Source of the DNA: JBDHXE01 sp035445085
GTDB lineage: Bacteria > Bacteroidota > Ignavibacteria > Kapaibacteriales > UBA2268
Assembly (NCBI GenBank): GCA_035445085.1
Contig: DAOMQA010000008.1
Span: forward strand, 49,797-113,796
Direction: 5' to 3'
Length of the DNA: 64,000 bases
Shown: positions 1 to 8,191 of the stretch, piece after piece
How the letters are laid out: every line of letters starts with the position of its first letter
How positions within the stretch are numbered: position 1 is the first letter of the stretch
Notes under the pieces: generated by a model
Database searches by the model: none
The model's input: only the letters and a program-made list of their open reading frames with translations
Told to the model about the DNA's origin: nothing
Position numbers and translations under genes: made by a program

Positions 1-405
1 TTAACAGGTATTACGGCTTGTTCTCAAAAGATTGGTCAATTAAATTTTGATTCGAGAGGTCGTATTATCGCTTATACAGTTGGCAAGCAAGATACTATAT
101 ATTTTAGTGAGAATAGCTCAAAAATTGATTCTACCTATGCCGAAGCTCTTACTTTAATGAGTCAATTCATTATCAGTAATAAACACAAGATATATATGCA
201 CGCTAATACGCATGAACAAGAAAAAGAATCAATTACAGAAGATAGAATTAATGAAATTGAAAGTTATTTACTTGGTTTGGGTCTCAAGAAAGAACAAATA
301 TTAAAAAATTACAAGCGTATAGTTCTTCCTTTATCAGACGAACAAGATATTAGAGAAAGAGAAATGAAAGAATTTAGAAGAGTAATATTACAGATAGTTG
401 AATAA
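1..405 (+). CDS. OmpA-like domain lipoprotein (5' end missing)
   Basis: The reading frame is open from the first base, so the start lies outside the window; 134 residues are visible. They begin LTGITAC, where ITAC fits a lipobox and would make the Cys the lipidated residue, so probably only a short signal-peptide segment is missing. The rest resembles a short OmpA/MotB C-terminal domain: a 'FSENSSKID' strand-turn, a helix ending in ISNKHKIYMHANTH, 'EDRINEIESYL' matching the conserved LSxxRAxxVxxYL helix, and a final 'REMKEFRRVILQI' strand. The peptidoglycan-binding Asp of classical OmpA appears replaced (THEQ where TD is usual), whereas the helix Arg is kept. Likely an outer-membrane-anchored envelope protein; family assignment is by pattern only. 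Confidence 0.6.
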   Translation, partial: LTGITACSQKIGQLNFDSRGRIIAYTVGKQDTIYFSENSSKIDSTYAEALTLMSQFIISNKHKIYMHANTHEQEKESITEDRINEIESYLLGLGLKKEQILKNYKRIVLPLSDEQDIREREMKEFRRVILQIVE

Positions 406-488
406 GTATTCATTGGTTTTAAATGAATTATTTAAATGTATAATAATGTTATTTAATTTTTAAAATAAGTAATTTGGTATCAGAGAAA

Positions 489-803
489 ATGGACGTTTTG
501 GCTAAGATAAATATTCATAATGAATTTGACACTTTAAATGATGATAACTTATTAAATTTAGCTTCAGTATTTAAGGTTTTATCAGAGCCTTCTCGACTAA
601 AATTAGTTCGGTCTTTAATAAACGGAGAAAAATGTGTAACAGATATTATAAATGAAACTGAATTAATGCAAGCCAATGTTTCAAAGCAATTAAAATTATT
701 GCATCAAGCTGGTATAATTACTTGTAGACCTGTCGGATTAAAAAGATATTACTCATTGACAGATTCTACTGTTTTGCAAATTTGCCATATTTTGTGTAAA
801 TAA
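489..803 (+). CDS. ArsR/SmtB-family winged-helix transcriptional regulator
   Basis: A small single-domain repressor of the ArsR type. 'FKVLSEPSRLKLVRSL' is the family's first helix signature, and 'ANVSKQLKLLHQAGIITCRP' is the recognition helix and start of the wing; 'VGLKRYYSLTD' completes the wing. Cys residues occur (KCVTD, ITCRP, QICHILCK), but no complete canonical metal site can be assigned, so the effector is unknown. I chose the ATG at 489, which has an AGAG stretch just upstream; a TTG at 474 would add five residues. The gene ends 10 bases before plsC and is probably co-transcribed with it. No operator was identified. Confidence 0.8.
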   Translation: MDVLAKINIHNEFDTLNDDNLLNLASVFKVLSEPSRLKLVRSLINGEKCVTDIINETELMQANVSKQLKLLHQAGIITCRPVGLKRYYSLTDSTVLQICHILCK

Positions 804-813
804 GTTTCTAAAT

Positions 814-1521
814 ATGTTTGCTAAGCTATATTCATATATTATCTTGTTCCTAATAGCAGTAATTACTATTATTTTTGCACTATCTGTAATAATTGGAATA
901 CTCTTATTTGGCAAAAGAGTATTTTTCTCTTTTTCTAAATACTGGTCAAAATCTTTATTATTTATAAGTAATATCAAAGTTCAAGAAAATATTGAAGTTA
1001 CTATCGATAAAAATAAATCTTATATTTATATCCCCAATCATTCGAGTTTGTTTGATATACCTGTTTTGCTTAGTAGCGTAAAAGGTAATACGCTAATAAT
1101 GTATAAGGAAGAATTAGAAAGAATACCTTTCTTTGGTTGGTGTCTTAAACTCTCACCTTTTATAAGTGTAAAACGTGAAGATAAAGAAAATTCATTAGAA
1201 GGATTTAAGCAAGCTTTAAATGCAATTAATACCTCTGATAGTGTTATTATTTTTCCTGAAGGCACAAGGTCTACAGACGGTAGTTTAGGTGAGTTTAAAA
1301 AAGGTGCCTTTTTATTAGCTATGAAAAGTGGCAAAGAGATTATACCCGTTGCAATCAAAGGAACAAACACTTTAATGTCTAAGGGCAACTTTAATTTTAG
1401 TTCTGGAGATGTTTCTATCAGTTATCTGCAAGCAATAAACACAAAAAATAACCCTGATATTACTATAAAATCTTTAATGAGTAATATCAGGGACTTAATC
1501 CACAATAAATTGACTAAATAA
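814..1521 (+). CDS. plsC: 1-acyl-sn-glycerol-3-phosphate acyltransferase (PlsC family)
   Basis: Transfers an acyl group to lysophosphatidic acid to make phosphatidic acid at the cytoplasmic membrane. The N-terminus is a hydrophobic segment (about residues 5-35). The catalytic NHxxxxD box is seen as NHSSLFD (about residue 75), and the substrate-binding block as 'IIFPEGTRSTDGSLGEFKKG'. At 235 residues the length is usual for bacterial PlsC. It follows the ArsR-like gene closely. Its stop overlaps the end of the convergent queA gene by eight bases, so the two transcripts must run into each other. Substrate specificity cannot be read from sequence. Confidence 0.9.
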   Translation: MFAKLYSYIILFLIAVITIIFALSVIIGILLFGKRVFFSFSKYWSKSLLFISNIKVQENIEVTIDKNKSYIYIPNHSSLFDIPVLLSSVKGNTLIMYKEELERIPFFGWCLKLSPFISVKREDKENSLEGFKQALNAINTSDSVIIFPEGTRSTDGSLGEFKKGAFLLAMKSGKEIIPVAIKGTNTLMSKGNFNFSSGDVSISYLQAINTKNNPDITIKSLMSNIRDLIHNKLTK

Positions 1522-2557
1522 TTAGCAAAGCGTCGCCATAAGCGTGAAATCTAAATTCATCTTTAATTGCTTTCTTATAAGCTTTATTCATATTTTCTGT
1601 ACCAGCAAATGCTGCCGACATAAGAATTGACGGTGTAGCTGGTGGGTGAAAATTCGTAAGCAATCTAGTAACAATTTTAAATTCATATATAGGATGGATA
1701 AATTTGTCCGTCCAACCTTTATTTGGCTTTACTGCTCCACTTGTTAATACAGAAGACTCTAACGCTCTCACAACACTAGAACCAATAGCATAAACATTCT
1801 TTTTAGCTTTTAGAGATTTATTAATTAGCTCGGCATTTTCTCGTGATATTTCAAAGTATTCCGAATACATCCTATGTTTTGTTAAATCTTCTACATCAAT
1901 CTTTTCAAATATACCTTGCCCAATATTTAAGACAAGTTTTGCAATTCTCACGCCTTTAGCTTGTAATTTCTCTAATAATTCTTCAGTAAAATGAAGCCCA
2001 GCTGTAGGTGGTGCAATCGATTGCATAAAATTATTATTAGCAAACACACATTGATAGTTAGTTTTATCTGCATCTTCCGGTTCTCTTTTAATATATTCTG
2101 GCAAGGGCATCTCCCCTATCCTTTGAATTACATCAAAAAGATTTCCTTCATAAGAAAATCTAACTGTTCTTCCTCTTGAAGTCGTATTATCAATAACTTC
2201 ACAATAAAACTGTGAGTCATCAAAATAAATCTTATTTCCAATACGTACTTTTCGGGCAGGCTCAACCAAAACGTCCCAAATTCTTTCTTCTTTCTTCAAC
2301 TCTCTAAGTAGCATTACTTCTATCTTAGCGTTAGTCTTTTCTTTAGTACCAAACAATCTTGCTGGAAAGACTTTAGTTTCGTTCAGAACTAAACAATCTC
2401 CTCTTTGAAAGTAATCAACTATATCTTTAAAAATCTTAGTTTCAATTTCACCATTCTCTTTATTTAATACCATCATACGAGCGTCATCCCTTGGCTGTGT
2501 AGGGTATTGTGCCACGGCATTTTTAGTTAGAGAATATTTAAATTCTGATAATTTCAT
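1514..2557 (-). CDS. queA: S-adenosylmethionine:tRNA ribosyltransferase-isomerase
   Basis: Moves the ribosyl part of SAM onto 7-aminomethyl-7-deazaguanine in tRNA to form epoxyqueuosine. The 347-residue length is typical. Recognised blocks are the N-terminal 'YPTQPRDDARMMVLN', the middle 'PPTAGLHFTEELLEKL', and 'TNFHPPATPSILMSAAF' near the C-terminus. A second queuosine-pathway gene, queE, lies at 20.7-21.3 kb but is not linked. The gene follows htpG in the same direction with a 14-base gap, so co-transcription is possible. Confidence 0.96.
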   Translation of the reverse strand: MKLSEFKYSLTKNAVAQYPTQPRDDARMMVLNKENGEIETKIFKDIVDYFQRGDCLVLNETKVFPARLFGTKEKTNAKIEVMLLRELKKEERIWDVLVEPARKVRIGNKIYFDDSQFYCEVIDNTTSRGRTVRFSYEGNLFDVIQRIGEMPLPEYIKREPEDADKTNYQCVFANNNFMQSIAPPTAGLHFTEELLEKLQAKGVRIAKLVLNIGQGIFEKIDVEDLTKHRMYSEYFEISRENAELINKSLKAKKNVYAIGSSVVRALESSVLTSGAVKPNKGWTDKFIHPIYEFKIVTRLLTNFHPPATPSILMSAAFAGTENMNKAYKKAIKDEFRFHAYGDALLII

Positions 2558-2571
2558 TTTATACCTTATAA

Positions 2572-4431
2572 TTAATTACTAGCTTCAATCATAATATTAA
2601 GCATTCTGTCTGAATAATCGGCAATATTCGTCAGAATACCATCGTTAAGCAAACATGTTTCATAAATATGCTCAATAAATTTATCTAACTTAGAATTTTG
2701 TCCATTTTTTAACATATTATTTAAATTATGTACTAATGGGTGTTCTAAGTTTATTTCTAAAATCTTTTGAGAAAGTGCATAATCTTTATCCATCATTCTC
2801 ATCATCTTCTCCATTTGAATATCCATAGCATTAGTTCCGCTTACTAAGGTATAAGCAGAATTAACTAATCTTTTAGATGCTCTTACATCCTCAACCTTGT
2901 TTCCTAACACTTCTTTAAAATGAGAAATTAAGGAGTTCATTTCTTCTTTTGATTGTTTATTGTTTTCTTCTTCAGTATTCGGAGTATCTTTAATATCAGC
3001 TTTTTCGATTGATACTAATTTCTTTTTATCGTATTCAGAAATATACGGTAATATAAATAAATCTACTGGGTCTGTAAAGAATAAAACTTCAATACCATTT
3101 TTAGTAAAATATTCCATATTTGAAATTCTTTCTAATTCTTTACGGTTATTACCCGCAACATAATAAATCTCTGTTTGCTCTGCTTTCATACGCGAGACAT
3201 AAGAATTAAAAGTTGTATATTTATCTAACTCTGTTGTAGTTGATTCAAATTGCAAAAGTTCAACAATTCTATCTTTGTTCGTATAATCAGAGTTTAGCCC
3301 AGATTTGAATAATGAAGCAAAATTCTTATAAAATTGATTATACATATCCTGATTGTTGCTTCTTAAATCCTCTAAATATGATAGAACTTTTGACGTTAAA
3401 ACATTTCTAATCTTTGATATTACTGGCGTGTTTTGTGCAACTTCCCTTGAAACATTCAAGGTAATATCTTCCGTATCAATAACGCCTTTTAAAAATCTCA
3501 AATACTCTGGTAAAAATTCTATTGAATTTCTTTGAATCATAACCTTATTAGAGTATAATTGCACTCCACTATTCATTATATCTTGAAATAAATTCATAGG
3601 TGCATCTTTGGGAACAAAAAGCATCGCTTTAAAGTTAATGTTTCCTTCTACATTTAAGTTGAAATAGTCTAATGGCTCATTCCAATCATTTGAAATAAAT
3701 TTATAGAACTCGCTTGCTTCCTCGATACTTATATCTTCTTTTTTCTTGAACCAAATTGCCTGAACTTTATTAATAGCATTAGCATTAAGCTCAATTGGAA
3801 AGTCAATAAAATTAGAATATTTATTTAAAACATCTTTTATACGGTATTCAGTAGCAAATTCTTCGTTTGCTTCTTTAAATTTGAAAGAAATCTTAGTTCC
3901 ACGATCTTCTCTATCTGATTGTTCAACTGTATAAGAAGATTCGCCTTTAGATGTCCATTTGTATGCTTGCGAACCTATGTTGTATTTGCGGGTTTCGACA
4001 GTAACTTCGTCCGTAACCATAAATACAGAATAAAAACCTACACCAAATTGACCAATTAAATTCTCGGAGTTATTATTATTATTTTTCTTCAGCTCTTCTA
4101 AGAATTTTAGCGTTCCTGACGAAGCAATAGTTCCTAATTGATTTACTAAGTCATTTTCATCCATACCGATACCATTATCTTCAATTGAAAAAGTTTTATC
4201 TTCTGGATTTATAGTAATCTTAATCTTTAATTCTTCTGTTGGATTTAATATGTTGTCATCTGTTAGCTTAATTACTCTAAGCTTATTTAATGCGTCTGTA
4301 GAATTTGAGACTAACTCTCTTAAAAAAATTTCAGGTTGAGTATATAGAGAATGTATAATTAAATGAAGAAGTTGCTTCATTTCTGCTTTAAATTCAATTT
4401 CGTGTTTGGAAGTTGTGTTAATATCGCTCAT
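2572..4431 (-). CDS. htpG: Hsp90-family molecular chaperone HtpG
   Basis: Cytosolic ATP-dependent chaperone. The N-terminal GHKL ATPase domain shows ELVSNSTDALNKL, DNGIGM and GQFGVGFYSVFMV. The middle domain contains the conserved 'LNVSREVAQNTPVI', and the C-terminal dimerisation domain ends in ASN. At 619 residues it is full length. A heat-shock operator was looked for upstream (4432-4526) and none was seen; the interval is AT-rich without an obvious -7 element on this strand. Confidence 0.97.
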   Translation of the reverse strand: MSDINTTSKHEIEFKAEMKQLLHLIIHSLYTQPEIFLRELVSNSTDALNKLRVIKLTDDNILNPTEELKIKITINPEDKTFSIEDNGIGMDENDLVNQLGTIASSGTLKFLEELKKNNNNNSENLIGQFGVGFYSVFMVTDEVTVETRKYNIGSQAYKWTSKGESSYTVEQSDREDRGTKISFKFKEANEEFATEYRIKDVLNKYSNFIDFPIELNANAINKVQAIWFKKKEDISIEEASEFYKFISNDWNEPLDYFNLNVEGNINFKAMLFVPKDAPMNLFQDIMNSGVQLYSNKVMIQRNSIEFLPEYLRFLKGVIDTEDITLNVSREVAQNTPVISKIRNVLTSKVLSYLEDLRSNNQDMYNQFYKNFASLFKSGLNSDYTNKDRIVELLQFESTTTELDKYTTFNSYVSRMKAEQTEIYYVAGNNRKELERISNMEYFTKNGIEVLFFTDPVDLFILPYISEYDKKKLVSIEKADIKDTPNTEEENNKQSKEEMNSLISHFKEVLGNKVEDVRASKRLVNSAYTLVSGTNAMDIQMEKMMRMMDKDYALSQKILEINLEHPLVHNLNNMLKNGQNSKLDKFIEHIYETCLLNDGILTNIADYSDRMLNIMIEASN

Positions 4432-4526
4432 TTTATAAATAATTATTCAGTTTAACATTCTAATATTGTAGTAACGTTAATAATCATAAATAATTTTCAA
4501 TTTACCTTTGTAATCTATCTGTATTA

Positions 4527-5264
4527 TTAGAATTTAAGCTTTTTAAATATTTTTTCTGGAATGAGTTTAACTATACACATAATAAGATACCAAAAACCCG
4601 GGATATATTGTACTTCCTTACCACTCAAAATATTATGGTATATTTTATCGCCTACTAATTTTGGATTAGCAAAAAGGAAATTCTTTTTCAAATCAGCGGT
4701 CATTTTTGTGGCAACAAATCCAGGTTTAATTGTTAAAACTTTTACTTTAGTATCGGACAAATCTGACCTTAATCCTTGCAAAAATAAACTTAAAGCCCCC
4801 TTTGCAGTCCCATACACGTAATTACTGCCTCTTGCTCTATCTCCAGCTACAGAGCCAATAACAGCAATTGTTCCACTATTTCTGTCTACGAATTTATAAG
4901 CAAAGTAATTTACGATTGAAATTACGGAGGTAAAATTAATATCAATCTGCTTCTTAACTTCATAAAAATCTTTCTTTATTAGATCATTATTTATTAATGA
5001 ACCGTAAGCTACGTATAATATATCGGGCAACCCATAACTTTTAATAAATTTATCAAAAAAATCTTTATGCCTGTCTAATTCAGTAGGAATTAGTTCTAAA
5101 GGTACAATATTTTTGTTGCCTGAACGCACCTTCAAATCATTTGTAGTTTGCTCAGCAGTATTAAAATTCCTTGATGTACAATATAATTGGTTTTTATCTT
5201 TAGCAAATTTAAGAGCTGTGAAATATGCTATTTCTGAACCAATACCAATAATTAAAATTTTCAT
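4527..5264 (-). CDS. Short-chain dehydrogenase/reductase (SDR)
   Basis: A Rossmann-fold oxidoreductase of 245 residues. The nucleotide-binding turn is atypical (IGIGSEIA rather than the full TGxxxGxG), followed by a strand ending in an SRN segment suited to NADP. The catalytic triad is visible: Ser in 'AVIGSVAGD', then YVYGTAKGAL supplying Tyr and Lys. The tail after 'YIPGFWYLIMCIVKLIPE' is hydrophobic and ends in a basic stretch, as in SDRs of decaprenylphosphoryl-ribose epimerase type that sit on the membrane; that specific role is only a possibility. It starts two bases after pepE ends and is probably co-transcribed with it. Confidence 0.82.
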   Translation of the reverse strand: MKILIIGIGSEIAYFTALKFAKDKNQLYCTSRNFNTAEQTTNDLKVRSGNKNIVPLELIPTELDRHKDFFDKFIKSYGLPDILYVAYGSLINNDLIKKDFYEVKKQIDINFTSVISIVNYFAYKFVDRNSGTIAVIGSVAGDRARGSNYVYGTAKGALSLFLQGLRSDLSDTKVKVLTIKPGFVATKMTADLKKNFLFANPKLVGDKIYHNILSGKEVQYIPGFWYLIMCIVKLIPEKIFKKLKF

Positions 5265-5266
5265 CC

Positions 5267-5974
5267 TTAGAAACTTAACTTTGAATTAGGGTTAATTTCA
5301 GTGGTAACTTGCCCATATTTGAATATTCTCGCTTGTTTGCTACCCAACAGATAATGTTCACAGTTATCTACACGTATCATTGATCCTTCACGTAACCCTA
5401 CAACATAGATATCCTTATTAAGTTCTAAAAACTCAAGCAATCTTTGCTCACGAGTCTCGCCATGATGTCCGCTGGGGTGTGCATCTAAATAATGGGGGTT
5501 AATTTGATAGTTTATCAGATTAAGTGCATCAAATGAATAAGGTTGCACGATAGGCATATCATTTGTTGTTCTGATTGTTGGGGAAGCTATATTAGAACCA
5601 GCGCTCCACCCAATATATTTCTTACCATTTTTAACTTCTTCTCGGATAACTTCAATTAAATCATTGTCATACAAAGATTTAAGCAATTGGAACGTATTGC
5701 CACCACCTACAGCAATAGCATCGCTATTTTTAATGATATCAATAGAATCACCTAGATGAACTGAATTTATTTTTATGCCAAATCTTTCAAAATAATGCTG
5801 TACTTTATGAGTATAATCGTCATAAGAAAATGTAACTCCTGCATAAGGTATAAAGGCAATTGATTTAATATTATCGTTTAAAAAATTGGCAAATTCAAGG
5901 TTTGCATGCTCTAAATACGAGAATCCTTCTGTGGTTGAATTACTTAATAATAAAAGATACATTCTATATTCCAT
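5267..5974 (-). CDS. pepE: Dipeptidase E (alpha-aspartyl dipeptidase, family S51)
   Basis: Cytosolic serine peptidase that hydrolyses dipeptides with N-terminal Asp. The nucleophile elbow is seen as GWSAGSN (about residue 120), a His in 'INPHYLDAHPSGHHGETR', and the third catalytic acidic position in GLREGSM. The glycine-rich 'AVGGGNTFQLLKSL' is also typical. The 235-residue length fits. A near-perfect Bacteroidota promoter lies in the end of the upstream gene (5990-6020), so pepE and the SDR behind it can be transcribed independently. Confidence 0.93.
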   Translation of the reverse strand: MEYRMYLLLLSNSTTEGFSYLEHANLEFANFLNDNIKSIAFIPYAGVTFSYDDYTHKVQHYFERFGIKINSVHLGDSIDIIKNSDAIAVGGGNTFQLLKSLYDNDLIEVIREEVKNGKKYIGWSAGSNIASPTIRTTNDMPIVQPYSFDALNLINYQINPHYLDAHPSGHHGETREQRLLEFLELNKDIYVVGLREGSMIRVDNCEHYLLGSKQARIFKYGQVTTEINPNSKLSF

Positions 5975-5989
5975 AAGATTTAATTTTTA

Positions 5990-6020
5990 CAAAGATATTA
6001 AATATTTATCTTTTCACAAA
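5990..6020 (-). promoter_or_regulatory. Bacteroidota-type promoter for pepE
   Basis: On the minus strand the sequence reads TTTG (6017-6020), a 19-base spacer, then TATCTTTG (5990-5997), matching the consensus TTTG-N19-TAnnTTTG exactly. Transcription would begin about 5983, a few bases before the pepE ATG at 5974, giving a very short leader. The -33 element lies inside the 3' end of the neighbouring methyltransferase gene. Confidence 0.7.
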
Positions 6021-7110
6021 CAATGAGTTTATAACTTTGGTCAATAAGTTTAGTTGCAAAAATATATTTATCACCACCGTCTATAATTTTAAGTTTCTTT
6101 TTCAATTCATCAACACTCATAGGAAAATTCCTTACTTTAAGATTATAATGAGTGGTTAAAGAATAATTATGTAATTCTTTATAATTTACTTTAAGTATAT
6201 TTATAATTTTATAGATATTACCTGGGAAATTTTGTTCTACCTGTTCACTTGTAAATAAATGAGAATTTTGTTCAAGTTTGTGCAAGCTAAAAATCGAAGC
6301 TATTTCTGAATAGTTTCCTAATTTAAAGATTGCGCTATTAGGTTCATATAAGTAGCTTAGTGGGTAACTGTATGACATTGTATATTTTGTATTTGAAAAT
6401 AAGTAAAACGAACAAAATTTCTTATTTACTATAAATACTTTATATTCAATTGGGAATGTGTGCTTAAAATCAAATAAATACAAAACCTCTTTCAATTCAT
6501 TATCGACACTAATCAAAATAACTTTGCTTACACTATCCAAACTACTTATTACTGATTGAATATCTAAAAACGGAGATGATTTAAGCATGAAATACTTACA
6601 TTTTCTTTTGATAAGCTCGAATAAGTCAATAATATTAGGTTCACTATCTTCTAAATTATGTATTTTTTTTGAATTTAGTCTTCGGGCTGGATCGCAATAA
6701 ATTAAATCAATATTATTATCTAATTGTTGTAAATAATTCTCCGCAAAATCATTGATAAAATAAATATTTTTAACACCCATTTGAGAGAAATTCATTTTTA
6801 CCTTATCATGCAAATCTTTCACTTTTTCTATATAAGTCAGGCTATCAGCTTGCATAGCTAAATAGAAGGAATCCACTCCGAAACCTCCAGTTAAATCTAC
6901 AACAGTACTAAATTTTATTAATGATGACTTAATCTGAGCTGTAGCTTGCGATGACGCTTGTTCTACGGAAATTTTTGATGGTAAATGCAGTCCAAGTAAA
7001 TCAGCCCAATTAGGAATTTTCTTTAAGAGTTTGTCTTTTACTACTCCATTTTCAGCTTCCAATAGAGATTTTTGTGATTGACTTTTATTGTTATTCTTTT
7101 GTTTTGACAA
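5998..7110 (-). CDS. THUMP-like-domain class I SAM methyltransferase (PG_1098 family)
   Basis: A 370-residue protein of a family common in Bacteroidota. Its N-terminal part contains 'KIPNWADLLGLHLPSKISVE'. Then comes the SAM-binding loop DLTGGFGVDSFYLA and a DLIYCDPARR motif at the catalytic position. The C-terminal region has the ferredoxin-like/THUMP-like segment 'YKIINILKVNYKELHNYSLT' and 'NFPMSVDELKKKLKI'. The family is thought to methylate RNA, but the target is not known to me. A TATATTTG box at 7137-7144 may serve as its promoter. Confidence 0.85.
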   Translation of the reverse strand: MSKQKNNNKSQSQKSLLEAENGVVKDKLLKKIPNWADLLGLHLPSKISVEQASSQATAQIKSSLIKFSTVVDLTGGFGVDSFYLAMQADSLTYIEKVKDLHDKVKMNFSQMGVKNIYFINDFAENYLQQLDNNIDLIYCDPARRLNSKKIHNLEDSEPNIIDLFELIKRKCKYFMLKSSPFLDIQSVISSLDSVSKVILISVDNELKEVLYLFDFKHTFPIEYKVFIVNKKFCSFYLFSNTKYTMSYSYPLSYLYEPNSAIFKLGNYSEIASIFSLHKLEQNSHLFTSEQVEQNFPGNIYKIINILKVNYKELHNYSLTTHYNLKVRNFPMSVDELKKKLKIIDGGDKYIFATKLIDQSYKLIVCEKINI

Positions 7111-7136
7111 ATATTTACCACTTTCTTAAAAGACTA

Positions 7137-7144
7137 CAAATATA
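7137..7144 (-). promoter_or_regulatory. Candidate -7 box for the THUMP-like methyltransferase gene
   Basis: Reads TATATTTG on the minus strand, 27 bases upstream of the ATG at 7110. No TTTG is present at the right distance, so only the -7 part matches the consensus. Confidence 0.4.
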
Positions 7145-7181
7145 ACAATATAAAAGTTAAAAATAAGATAAATAAAAATAT

Positions 7182-7189
7182 TATTTTTG
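7182..7189 (+). promoter_or_regulatory. Candidate -7 box for the amidinohydrolase gene
   Basis: TATTTTTG matches TAnnTTTG and lies 27 bases before the ATG at 7217. The -33 element is not clear. The box supports starting the protein at 7217 rather than at the TTG at 7187, which falls inside the box. Confidence 0.45.
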
Positions 7190-7216
7190 CAATTTAAGAA
7201 GTTACAGAAATCAAAT

Positions 7217-8089
7217 ATGAATTTTAAGTTAAATATTAAGAATGAATATTCAGCATTGAAAACTGTGGTTATTGGTATAGCTGGCGATAGGGGCGATATA
7301 GAGTACGATAATAATCCTAAAATATCAAAATATCTACAACAAGGCAATATACCTAACGTATATGAATTAACTAGGCAAGTAGATAACTTTGCAGAAAAGG
7401 TAGCACAAGCTGGAGTGCAGGTATTAAGACCCGAAAATGTCCCTAATCAAGATCAGATTTTCACTCGCGACATTGCTTTTGTAATCGGCGATACAATTAT
7501 AAAATCTAATATGAAAAAGGATAACCGAAGAGCAGAATTAGAAGGCATAAAAAAGATATTCGACAATATTCCACCACAAAAAATACTCACTGTACCGCAT
7601 AATGCTACTATTGAAGGTGGCGATGTAATTATTCATAATAAATATATTTTTGTAGGTCTTTCGGCAAGGACTAACTATCAGGGGTTTGACTTTATTAAAC
7701 AAAACTTCCCAGAATTTGAAGTAATACCTTTACAGCTATATGTTAGCGATAATGCAGAAACAAACGTACTCCACTTAGATTGCACCTTTCAGCCAGTTGG
7801 TAGCAAATATGCAATATTATATGAAAACGGCTTTGTTCATTATCCTGATGAACTAATGGATATTTTTGGTACTAACAACATTATCAAAGCTAATAAAAAT
7901 GATTTATATAATATGAATTCTAACATATTTTCGATTAGCCCTGAATTAGTAGTAAGCGATCTATATTTTAGCCGTATTAACAAAATCCTTAATAATAAAG
8001 ATATCGAAACAATAGAGATTGATTATCAGAAAGTATCTCGCTTAGGTGGGTTATTTAGATGCTCTACTCTTCCTTTAGAACGTGAATAA
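7217..8089 (+). CDS. Amidinotransferase/dimethylarginine dimethylaminohydrolase-like enzyme
   Basis: A pentein-fold enzyme of 290 residues acting on guanidino compounds. Visible signature blocks are 'NQDQIFTRDIAFVIGD' (substrate-binding Asp), 'HNATIEGGDVIIHN', 'VLHLDCTFQPVG' (catalytic His region) and the C-terminal GGLFRCSTLPLERE with the nucleophilic Cys near the end. These match DDAH/arginine-deiminase-like enzymes, but substrate (arginine, methylarginine or other) cannot be decided. The ATG at 7217 is preferred to an in-frame TTG at 7187. The gene stands alone between divergent and downstream genes. Confidence 0.8.
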   Translation: MNFKLNIKNEYSALKTVVIGIAGDRGDIEYDNNPKISKYLQQGNIPNVYELTRQVDNFAEKVAQAGVQVLRPENVPNQDQIFTRDIAFVIGDTIIKSNMKKDNRRAELEGIKKIFDNIPPQKILTVPHNATIEGGDVIIHNKYIFVGLSARTNYQGFDFIKQNFPEFEVIPLQLYVSDNAETNVLHLDCTFQPVGSKYAILYENGFVHYPDELMDIFGTNNIIKANKNDLYNMNSNIFSISPELVVSDLYFSRINKILNNKDIETIEIDYQKVSRLGGLFRCSTLPLERE

Positions 8090-8156
8090 AGAGTATTTTA
8101 AAGAATTTTATTTGATTGCAGATTAATTATTTCTTTTATAAAAAAGATTTAATTAC

Positions 8157-8164
8157 TAATTTTG
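8157..8164 (+). promoter_or_regulatory. Candidate -7 box for the CAP/FN3 protein gene
   Basis: TAATTTTG fits TAnnTTTG, 28 bases before the preferred ATG at 8192. At the -33 position only a T-run (TTTT at 8134-8137) is present. Confidence 0.45.
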
Positions 8165-8191
8165 TATTTTATAATAATGAGGTTATATATA

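Noticed and set aside
4502..4509. TACCTTTG on the plus strand as a promoter
   Set aside because: It points into the 3' end of a minus-strand gene and no plus-strand gene follows.
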